Below, piece by piece: positions 8,640 to 14,250 of a stretch of DNA of 14,250 bases (within the stretch, counting starts at the first letter, position 1; every line of letters starts with the position of its first letter). The position numbers and the translations under genes are program-made. The DNA is from CAIODY01 sp041192505 (GTDB taxonomy: Bacteria > Bacteroidota > Bacteroidia > Chitinophagales > CAIODY01): NCBI GenBank assembly GCA_041192505.1, contig JBEEMV010000263.1, positions 1 to 14,250 of the forward strand. The letters run 5' to 3'. Below the pieces are notes generated by a model. That model made no database searches. It saw nothing but the letters and a program-made list of their open reading frames with translations, and had not been told where the DNA came from.

Positions 8640-10910
8640 ATGAATAAAATTTTAACCACAATTAACTTCTTCGAAAATTCACAATTCCTCTTTTTTGGAG
8701 AGGGTAGGGTGAGGTTGCAAAAAAGCAATTTTCTAAGAAGTTTGATATGTACTTGCTTAATTGTAGTTGGAAGTTTGAATATGGCGCATTCGCAATCGTA
8801 TTCGCTTCGCAAAGCCAACAAGCTTTTTAATCAATACGATTATTCGCAGGCAATTAGCTATTATAAAAAATCGGCTCAGGCTGATAGCACAAATTTGTTT
8901 ATCAAACAAAGATTAGCCGAGTGTTATTTAAAAATAGCTGATGTTGAAAATGCTTGTATGTGGTATAAGCAATTTATAAATATGCCATCATCAACAGCAG
9001 CCGAAAGATTAAATTATGCACAAGCACTTTTATCAATGGGCAATGCAGATGAATCGGCTAAATGGTTTCAAAATTATTATGCCTTAAATCCAACCGACAA
9101 ACGTGGAATGGTGGGCATTAAAGCCTGCAATCAATTAAAAGAATGGTATGCCGATAGTGCCAGATATAATATTAAATCGGCATTATTTAATACATCGTAT
9201 AGCGATATGAGCCCAGCTTATTATGAAAATGGAATCATATTTTCAAGCGATAGACCATCGGGTGCATTCACCGATTTTCAGCATGGATGGACATCACGAC
9301 CATTTTATAATCTATTTTTCGAAAACTCTAACAACATAAATAATTATGTAACGCCAACATTATGGAAAGGAAAAGCAAACACAAAATTTCATGATGCTAC
9401 TATTTCATTCAATCAAATTCAAACCGAAGTATATTATACCCGAAATAATTTTAATGGCTGGAAAGCAGGCTTATCAAAGGATGGCGTAATGAAATTGAAA
9501 ATTTACAATCAAAAAAAAGTAGAAGGAGTGTGGACAGCGCCAACCGAATTTATATACAATAGCAATGAATATAATTGTTGTCATCCATCTATTTCGGCTG
9601 ATGGTACAACACTTTATTTTGCCAGCGATATGCCAGGTGGATTTGGTGGCATGGATATTTATATGTGTAAAATGGAAACAGGAAAATGGAGTGCACCAAA
9701 AAATTTAGGCAGCGATATTAATACCGAAGGCAGCGAAGTTTTTCCATACATTTCAATTAATAATACTTTATATTTTTCTACCAATTCATTAATAGGCTTG
9801 GGCGGATTAGATATTTTTATGAGTACTTATAGCAAAGATGGAAAATGGAGTGAACCCGAAAATATGGGCTTTCCGATTAATAGTATGAAAGATGATTTTG
9901 GAATTATTACGAATGAAAAAGGCGACGAAGGATATTTCACAACATCACGAACAGGCAATGATGATATTTATTCGTTCACAAAAAAATGCAATACAATTTT
10001 AGGATTTGTGTATGATGCCGAAACCAACGAACCATTGAATTTAGCAACGGTAAAATGGATGGATAAAAACAAAACAAAACGCACTTTTAAAACCAATGCA
10101 GATGGCAATTTTAAACTTTGCACTAATAACCTTAACGATGTAATTTTAATAGCCGATAAAGATGCTTATAGTACCAATCAATTAGCGGTTAAAAAAGAAT
10201 CAATAATGGATAATGCATTGATAAAAATTCCATTATCAAAACGACAAATAAATACGCAACCTTATTTCGATTCAACAAAAATTATCATCACATTATCGGG
10301 TACGGTATTTAACGAAGGCACCAAACAGCCTATGGATGGCGTTTCTATCACGTTGGAAAATTTAAGAACGCATGACATGAAATCGTTGGTTACAAAAAAT
10401 GATGGCGCTTATCATTTCGATTTAGCTTATAATACTAAATACAGAATATCTGCAACTAAAGAAAAATGTGGTTCGAATTGGAATGAAATTTCTACCGAAG
10501 GAATACGCACATCGCAAGATTTAAAACAAGGTATTGGAATGTATTGCACTGGTGATGTGGTAAAAATTGACAACATTTATTATGATGTAGATAAATCAAA
10601 CATCAGACCCGATGCGGCTTTGGAGTTAGATAAAACAGTTTTGATTTTAAATAAATATCCAACCATGCAAATTGAATTGCGTAGCCATACTGATTGTAGA
10701 GCAGATAACAATTATAACTCAACACTTAGCCAACGCCGTGCTGAAAGCGCTGTGGCATATTTAGTAAGCAAAGGAATTAAAGCCAGTAGATTAATGGCTA
10801 AAGGCTATGGCGAAACACTTTTAATAAACAAATGTGCTGATGGCGTACCTTGTACAGAGGAAGAACATCAAGCCAACAGAAGAACCGAATTTAAAATTAA
10901 AGGCATTTAA
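8640..10910 (+). CDS. OmpA-family protein with TPR, PD40 propeller and CRD domains (PorE-like layout)
   Basis: The protein has 756 residues if ATG 8640 is used. Its order is a signal peptide ending at AHS (49-51), TPR-like helices (about 56-165), a WD40/PD40-like propeller (about 310-445, blades with A-S-D-M-P-G-G-F-G-G-M-D-I-Y), two carboxypeptidase-regulatory-like beta domains (about 451-520 and 550-620) and an OmpA C-terminal domain (641-756). The OmpA domain keeps the diaminopimelate-binding pair: Asp685 in SHTD and Arg700, 15 residues on. It should sit in the periplasm or outer membrane and hold peptidoglycan. PorE of Porphyromonas gingivalis has the same layout with one CRD. Position 51 bp after the PorP/SprF gene suggests an operon and an anchoring role in type IX export or display (inference). 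The start is uncertain: residues 10-34 are encoded by an inserted palindromic repeat, and GTG 8709 (Val24) would still leave an intact signal peptide. Confidence 0.9.
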   Translation: MNKILTTINFFENSQFLFFGEGRVRLQKSNFLRSLICTCLIVVGSLNMAHSQSYSLRKANKLFNQYDYSQAISYYKKSAQADSTNLFIKQRLAECYLKIADVENACMWYKQFINMPSSTAAERLNYAQALLSMGNADESAKWFQNYYALNPTDKRGMVGIKACNQLKEWYADSARYNIKSALFNTSYSDMSPAYYENGIIFSSDRPSGAFTDFQHGWTSRPFYNLFFENSNNINNYVTPTLWKGKANTKFHDATISFNQIQTEVYYTRNNFNGWKAGLSKDGVMKLKIYNQKKVEGVWTAPTEFIYNSNEYNCCHPSISADGTTLYFASDMPGGFGGMDIYMCKMETGKWSAPKNLGSDINTEGSEVFPYISINNTLYFSTNSLIGLGGLDIFMSTYSKDGKWSEPENMGFPINSMKDDFGIITNEKGDEGYFTTSRTGNDDIYSFTKKCNTILGFVYDAETNEPLNLATVKWMDKNKTKRTFKTNADGNFKLCTNNLNDVILIADKDAYSTNQLAVKKESIMDNALIKIPLSKRQINTQPYFDSTKIIITLSGTVFNEGTKQPMDGVSITLENLRTHDMKSLVTKNDGAYHFDLAYNTKYRISATKEKCGSNWNEISTEGIRTSQDLKQGIGMYCTGDVVKIDNIYYDVDKSNIRPDAALELDKTVLILNKYPTMQIELRSHTDCRADNNYNSTLSQRRAESAVAYLVSKGIKASRLMAKGYGETLLINKCADGVPCTEEEHQANRRTEFKIKGI
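8666..8740. repeat. 75-bp palindromic interspersed repeat inserted in frame in a signal-peptide coding region
   Basis: The ends are an inverted repeat: cttcttcgaaaatt at 8666-8679 and aattttctaagaag at 8727-8740 pair at 13 of 14 positions. The centre (about 8687-8714) reads on the minus strand as CCTCACCCTACCCTCTCC followed by an A run and GAGG, a pattern I recognise from non-coding interspersed repeats in many bacterial genomes. A smaller inner hairpin, ttgc-aaaaaa-gcaa, lies at 8715-8728. The length, 75 bp, is 25 codons, so the frame is kept. No obvious target-site duplication is seen. No transposase is encoded, so it would be a non-autonomous, REP- or MITE-like element. Confidence 0.7.
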
Positions 10911-10934
10911 AATATTTATATTACTACATAACAA

Positions 10935-10973
10935 AATAAGAATGGCGAACCTTTGTGGTTCGCCATTCTTATT
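10935..10973. terminator. Bidirectional hairpin terminator between convergent genes
   Basis: Bases 10935-10951 (aataagaatggcgaacc) are exactly complementary to 10957-10973, giving a 17-bp perfect stem with a 5-base loop (tttgt). It lies between the plus-strand OmpA gene (stop at 10910) and the minus-strand barrel gene (stop at 10999). The A/T-rich flanks give short T-rich tails in both directions (attaattt to the right; cttattttg when read leftwards). It is the only strong GC-containing stem in this spacer. Confidence 0.88.
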
Positions 10974-10998
10974 AATTTCAAACTAAAAATTAAGTTTA

Positions 10999-11646
10999 TT
11001 ACTCCATTCTTCTTATAAAAAAATGAAAGCCAATATTAGCACTTAGGCTTTTGTAAAAATATTTTCCATCAGTAATTATGCTTGATTTATCATACACAGA
11101 ATACAACTGATAATTTATTTTTGAACCTACTGTAATAGCAAAGCGACTACCAAACATTTTGCCAAAGCCTACTTCGGCAGTAGGGCTAATTTTTAATGAG
11201 GGCGAATATTTGAAACTAGCTAAACTAATACTTGAATTATTAGTATTTAATTCCTGATTCCACGATAAAAAAACAGAAGGCGTTACACCTAATTTTGTGT
11301 ACACAAAAAACTTTCCGCCTGTTTTAAATCCTACTATTAATGGTACAGAAATATAAGATGATGTGGTTGTAACTTCGGCGTTTGGAATTACATTTCCTTG
11401 TGGGTCGGTTATTAATTTACTGATAACCGCAGCTTTATCTAATGCTACACCAGTTTCAAAAAACACATATTTGTTTTTATATTTTTGGATCGTAATAGCA
11501 AAATTATTGGATAACGCTGGCGATAAATTAAATGGCGAATACATATTGCTATAATTCATGCCGCCTTGTATGCCAATGCTTTTAGGCTTTGCCCCAGCGC
11601 TTAGTGTAGCTATGCATAATGCCACACATACTATTTTTTCAAACAT
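10999..11646 (-). CDS. Small outer-membrane beta-barrel protein (PorT-like/porin family)
   Basis: The product has 215 residues from the chosen ATG at 11646. A signal peptide covers residues 1-19 (M-F-E-K-I-V-C-V-A-L..., cleavage after SAGA before KPKS). It is followed by I-G-I-Q-G-G-M-N-Y-S-N-M, the opening strand typical of Bacteroidota PorT-like barrels, and alternating amphipathic strands (F-F-E-T-G-V-A-L, F-V-Y-T-K-L-G-V-T-P, A-E-V-G-F-G-K-M-F-G). The last strand ends S-A-N-I-G-F-H-F-F. The frame stays open to an upstream ATG at 11703, but that start would overlap the preceding gene by 32 bases and put 19 polar residues before the signal peptide, so I reject it. The gene begins 25 bp after the DoxX-type gene and is probably co-transcribed with it. 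The exact function is unknown; a structural or transport role in the outer membrane is only a family-level inference. Confidence 0.82.
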   Translation of the reverse strand: MFEKIVCVALCIATLSAGAKPKSIGIQGGMNYSNMYSPFNLSPALSNNFAITIQKYKNKYVFFETGVALDKAAVISKLITDPQGNVIPNAEVTTTSSYISVPLIVGFKTGGKFFVYTKLGVTPSVFLSWNQELNTNNSSISLASFKYSPSLKISPTAEVGFGKMFGSRFAITVGSKINYQLYSVYDKSSIITDGKYFYKSLSANIGFHFFIRRME

Positions 11647-11671
11647 AGTAAGTTTAATATATTTTGTTGAT

Positions 11672-12787
11672 TTAACGTATTGCTTCGTCGTAAGTTGGCA
11701 CATCGTTGTAATGCCATTTTTTAATTACTATACCATTTTTCATGAGCATAATACCAGGGCTACTTCTCATCATTGTTTTTACAAATTTATCATCGCCTGC
11801 ATAATAAAACGGAAAAGCTGCTTGCACATCATGCCTAAATGGTTCGGCAGTTTTATAATCGCTATGGGTTAAACCAATTACTGGAATATGCTGTGCATCG
11901 CAATTTTTAACCAACGCATTTATTTTTGTAAAACAAGATTTGTTAGCATCTGTAACATCGTACACCACCACCCAAAAACAGTAAGTAGGAATGCTTAATA
12001 AACTATCTTGCACTTGGCGGTTGTTATCATCAAATATCACAAAGTCATGTATTTCGGGCTTATCGCCTTGTTGCATTACTTTATCTTTTCTATCCATGTA
12101 ATCGTAATCTTGGTATTTTTTTACATAATCTTCCGAAGCCATTTCTTCAACAGCACCCGTTTTTTTATTCTTACAAACGAATACCGTTTTTACAATTGTT
12201 TGTTTTGCATTAGGTGGCAAAGTCATTTTTTCTTTAATGTTATTGCCTGGTTTATAAGCCAACATATCTATCACAGGCAAATGCATAAAAGCCCATATTG
12301 GTAAAAAGAAAGATGCACCAACTAACAACACCAAAACAAAATTATTCCATTTGCCAGCAAACAATGGTTTAATGGTATCTCTGCCCAACAACAACACAAT
12401 TGATAAAACTAATAATACAATATCTTTATAAAATGATGTAGTAGGTTCAAGGTGAATAAAATCGCCAAAGCAGCCACAGTCGGTTACTTTACCTGTCATG
12501 GCAGAGTAGCCAGTAAGCCAAGTAAAAAATATAATTAAGCCCGTTAATGCTAATGTAGTAATGCGACTAAATGCACCTACCAACAAAGCAAAACCCAATG
12601 CTATTTCTAATCCACAAAATGCAATTGAAAGATAATCGGTAATGCCATTTAAAAACCCCATGTGGAATACAGTAAAATATTCTTGTAGTTTATAACTCGT
12701 ACCCATTGGGTCGTTGGCTTTTATAGCGCCGCTGAATAAAAATAATGCGCCTACTATTATTCTGAAAAATTGAATGATGAATTTCAT
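11672..12787 (-). CDS. DoxX-family membrane protein fused to a thioredoxin-like domain (BT_3928-like)
   Basis: This 371-residue protein has an N-terminal DoxX/MauE-type membrane domain with helices at about 5-22, 52-72, 76-95, 120-136 and 150-168. The signature T-D-C-G-C-F-G-D-F lies at residues 102-110. A soluble part of about 200 residues follows. Its end (about 265-371) looks thioredoxin-like: strand Y-C-F-W-V-V-V-Y-D, a single Cys285 where a CxxC would be expected, and S-S-P-G-I-M-L-M-K-N-G-I-V near the position of the cis-proline strand. The architecture matches the Bacteroidota BT_3928 family, whose biochemical role is not settled. Paired cysteines at 104/106 and the thioredoxin fold suggest handling of thiols or electrons across the inner membrane (inference). 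Its neighbours are the DUF1599 gene upstream (128-bp spacer) and the barrel gene downstream (25 bp). Confidence 0.88.
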   Translation of the reverse strand: MKFIIQFFRIIVGALFLFSGAIKANDPMGTSYKLQEYFTVFHMGFLNGITDYLSIAFCGLEIALGFALLVGAFSRITTLALTGLIIFFTWLTGYSAMTGKVTDCGCFGDFIHLEPTTSFYKDIVLLVLSIVLLLGRDTIKPLFAGKWNNFVLVLLVGASFFLPIWAFMHLPVIDMLAYKPGNNIKEKMTLPPNAKQTIVKTVFVCKNKKTGAVEEMASEDYVKKYQDYDYMDRKDKVMQQGDKPEIHDFVIFDDNNRQVQDSLLSIPTYCFWVVVYDVTDANKSCFTKINALVKNCDAQHIPVIGLTHSDYKTAEPFRHDVQAAFPFYYAGDDKFVKTMMRSSPGIMLMKNGIVIKKWHYNDVPTYDEAIR

Positions 12788-12802
12788 GTTGTATAGTTAT
12801 TT

Positions 12803-12855
12803 GTTACTGGTTATTCTAAAATGGTTATTGGTTACTGGTTAATAGTTATTAGTTT
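12803..12855. repeat. Degenerate short tandem repeat (gttactggtta / gttattag units)
   Basis: The 11-mer gttactggtta occurs exactly at 12803-12813 and again at 12831-12841, a period of 28 bases. Related units (ggttattg, atagttattag) fill the space around them. It lies in the 128-bp spacer just upstream of the DoxX-type gene. Similar G/T/A-rich 'ttactggtta' tracts are, from memory, common between genes in Bacteroidota. No regulatory role can be shown from the sequence. Confidence 0.6.
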
Positions 12856-12864
12856 TTAATACGA

Positions 12865-12903
12865 TTTTACCACATAGAATAATAAAAAAACTATGTTGTA
12901 AAA
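12865..12903 (-). terminator. Candidate hairpin downstream of the DUF1599 gene
   Basis: Bases 12865-12877 (ttttaccacatag) pair with 12891-12903 at 12 of 13 positions around a 13-base loop that is nearly all A on the plus strand, so U-rich in the minus-strand transcript. It begins 12 bases past the DUF1599 stop. The stem is AT-rich and no clear U tail follows, so termination may be weak; read-through into the DoxX-type gene is possible. Confidence 0.45.
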
Positions 12904-12915
12904 CTGTATTCGTAT

Positions 12916-13458
12916 TTACTTCTCTTCACTCATCAATATCAAAGCAAAAATGGCATAATTAATAATATCAAAATACGATGCATCAATGCCTTCGCTGATT
13001 AATGTTTTGCCTTTGTTATCTTCAATTTGGCGTATGCGATAAATCTTCATTAATATCAAATCCGTAATGCTACTCACTCTCATACTGCGCCAAGCTTCGC
13101 CATAATCAGTATTTTTATTATTCATTAATGATTTTGCATCATCAATTACTTTGTTGAATCGTTGCTCAACTTCGGCATAAGGCAATTCCATTCTATCCTC
13201 ACTTTTCATTTCTAATTGCATCAATCCAATTACAGCATAATTTACAATGCCTACAAATTCAGATTCAATTCCTTCATTAATTTTTTGTTCGCCATTTTCT
13301 TGAATGGTACGAATGCGATTGGCTTTAATAAAAATTTGGTCGGTAATGCTTGATGTACGAAGTATGCGCCAAGCCGTGCCATAATCTTTTGTTTTTAATA
13401 AAAATATCTTTGCGCAATCGCCAACAGCCTTATTATATTGTTGAATTGTTTTTTCCAT
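12916..13458 (-). CDS. DUF1599 protein with internal duplication
   Basis: This 180-residue protein is made of two copies of one alpha-helical unit 93 residues apart. Copy 1 (about 22-83) has T-K-D-Y-G-T-A-W-R-I-L-R-T-S-S-I-T-D, K-A-N-R-I-R, I-N-E-G-I-E and I-V-N-Y-A-V-I-G-L-M. Copy 2 (about 114-176) has N-T-D-Y-G-E-A-W-R-S-M-R-V-S-S-I-T-D, K-I-Y-R-I-R, I-S-E-G-I-D and I-I-N-Y-A-I-F-A-L-I. This is the DUF1599 family, which is usually found duplicated in Bacteroidota proteins of this length. No signal peptide or membrane segment is seen, so it is probably cytoplasmic. Some classifications link the family to nucleotide modification; I am not sure that applies here. It is divergent from folP across 60 bp, a neighbourhood that recurs in the phylum and hints at a link to folate or nucleotide metabolism. 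Confidence 0.88.
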   Translation of the reverse strand: MEKTIQQYNKAVGDCAKIFLLKTKDYGTAWRILRTSSITDQIFIKANRIRTIQENGEQKINEGIESEFVGIVNYAVIGLMQLEMKSEDRMELPYAEVEQRFNKVIDDAKSLMNNKNTDYGEAWRSMRVSSITDLILMKIYRIRQIEDNKGKTLISEGIDASYFDIINYAIFALILMSEEK

Positions 13459-13477
13459 TAATTAGGTTGCTAATATT

Positions 13478-13494
13478 TAGCTTTGCCAAAGATA
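13478..13494. promoter_or_regulatory. Abutting divergent -7 boxes for folP and the DUF1599 gene
   Basis: On the plus strand 13478-13485 reads TAGCTTTG, and on the minus strand 13494-13487 reads TATCTTTG. Both fit the Bacteroidota sigma -7 consensus TAnnTTTG. The boxes face opposite ways one base apart, and their inner halves form the palindrome ctttgccaaag (13481-13491). Predicted transcript starts, about 5-8 bases beyond each box, leave leaders of roughly 20-30 bases to ATG 13519 (folP) and ATG 13458 (DUF1599). A good -33 TTG-type box at the usual spacing is not evident for either, so this is a candidate only. Confidence 0.5.
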
Positions 13495-13518
13495 TATAAC
13501 AGATTTATTAAAAATAGA

Positions 13519-14250
13519 ATGTTGCACAATTCATTAACTAATTATTCAAAAACTTTATCGTGTAATGGTAAAATAGTATTGCTGCAAAAGCCTGTGGTAA
13601 TGGGCATTTTGAATATTACACCCGATTCGTTTTATGAAAACAGTAGAGTGGGCGATGATAAAAAATATTTATCAGTAGTCGAAAAAATGATACAAGATGG
13701 TGCAACTATAATTGATATTGGTGGACAATCTACCCGACCAAATGCCGAATTAATTTCGGTAGAGGATGAATTAAAAAGAGTATTGCCCGTAGTTAAAAAT
13801 ATCAACAAACAATTTCCTGAAATTATAATTTCGGTAGATACTTTTTATTGGAAAGTGGCACAAGCAACAATTGATTGCGGAGCAAATATAATTAATGATA
13901 TTTCGGGTGGAAGTATGGATGCTGCCATGTTTAAAACCATTGCCAATACAAAAGCTGCTTATGTGTTGATGCATAGCCGAGGCACCCCACAAACCATGCA
14001 AGGGCTTACAACTTATGATAATTTGGTAGATGATTTATTACATTATTTTTATCAAAAAATAAATGAATTAAAACAATTACAGTTTGAAAATATAATAATT
14101 GATTTGGGTTTTGGTTTTGCAAAAACTACGGAACAAAATTTTGAATTATTAAAACGAATGAAAGAATTTGAAGTGATAAATAAACCCATATTAGCAGGGC
14201 TTTCACGAAAATCGATGATTTATAAAACCTTACAAACCACCGCCCAACAT
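13519..14250 (+). CDS. folP: Dihydropteroate synthase (3'-partial)
   Basis: This is the folate-pathway enzyme joining 6-hydroxymethyl-dihydropterin diphosphate with p-aminobenzoate to give dihydropteroate in the cytoplasm. The 244 codons seen reach the window edge without a stop; the family is usually about 270-280 residues, so roughly the last 30 are missing, including the final R-x-H motif. The TIM-barrel motifs are in order: M-G-I-L-N-I-T-P-D-S-F (28-38), I-I-D-I-G-G-Q-S-T-R-P (64-74), S-V-D-T-F (105-109), I-I-N-D-I-S-G-G (124-131), M-H-S-R-G (151-155), I-I-D-L-G-F-G-F-A-K (193-202) and L-A-G-L-S-R-K-S (225-232). Small departures are Asn75 after STRP, where Gly is common, and Leu196 where many homologues have Pro. 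ATG 13519 is chosen because it lies 33 bases after a -7 box and gives a normal N-terminus. Confidence 0.95.
   Translation, partial: MLHNSLTNYSKTLSCNGKIVLLQKPVVMGILNITPDSFYENSRVGDDKKYLSVVEKMIQDGATIIDIGGQSTRPNAELISVEDELKRVLPVVKNINKQFPEIIISVDTFYWKVAQATIDCGANIINDISGGSMDAAMFKTIANTKAAYVLMHSRGTPQTMQGLTTYDNLVDDLLHYFYQKINELKQLQFENIIIDLGFGFAKTTEQNFELLKRMKEFEVINKPILAGLSRKSMIYKTLQTTAQH

Noticed and set aside
8742..8760. Possible lipoprotein signal (L-I-C) in the OmpA-family protein
   Set aside because: Position -1 is Ile, where a lipobox needs Gly, Ala or Ser, and the cysteine is at the start of the hydrophobic core. The AHS site downstream is a normal type I cleavage site.
8627..8821. Minus-strand open frame opposite the start of the OmpA gene
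   Set aside because: Its middle is only the reverse reading of the palindromic repeat, and the rest is antisense to the signal peptide. No domain, leader or promoter supports it as a gene.
11647..11703. 19-residue N-terminal extension of the barrel protein from ATG 11703
   Set aside because: It would overlap the 3' end of the DoxX-type gene and place polar sequence before a complete signal peptide that starts at 11646.
13771..14001. Minus-strand open frame within folP
   Set aside because: The plus-strand frame carries all dihydropteroate synthase motifs in order, so the antisense frame is incidental.

Overview
The window comes from an AT-rich member of the Bacteroidota. The evidence is a type IX secretion (T9SS) type B sorting domain, a PorP/SprF-family protein, an OmpA protein with the TPR / PD40 / CRD / OmpA layout, a BT_3928-like DoxX-thioredoxin fusion, a duplicated DUF1599 protein, and start codons preceded by A-rich leaders instead of Shine-Dalgarno sites. 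The order is not certain; a Chitinophagales or Sphingobacteriales relative would fit.

Bases 1-10910 (plus strand) hold a three-gene surface module. The 3' part (at least 2526 codons) of a giant cell-surface protein, built of DUF11-like, PKD/Ig-like and cadherin-like tandem repeats and ending in a T9SS type B sorting domain, is followed 50 bp later by a PorP/SprF-family outer-membrane protein. After another 51 bp comes an OmpA-family protein that can bind peptidoglycan. The likely logic is export and surface display of the giant protein by T9SS through its own SprF-like partner, with the OmpA protein tying the complex to the cell wall. A palindromic interspersed repeat lies in frame inside the signal-peptide region of the OmpA gene.

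Bases 10911-10998 separate convergent transcription units and carry a perfect 17-bp hairpin, read as a bidirectional terminator.

Bases 10999-13458 (minus strand) read, in transcription order, DUF1599 protein, DoxX/thioredoxin-like membrane protein, and small outer-membrane beta-barrel protein. From 13519 to the window end, folP (dihydropteroate synthase) runs divergently on the plus strand and is cut by the window edge. The 60-bp folP/DUF1599 spacer contains two abutting, oppositely oriented Bacteroidota-type -7 boxes. The folP-DUF1599-DoxX neighbourhood recurs in Bacteroidota.

No gap between genes exceeds about 130 bp. I see no tRNA, rRNA, CRISPR array, transposase or prophage gene.
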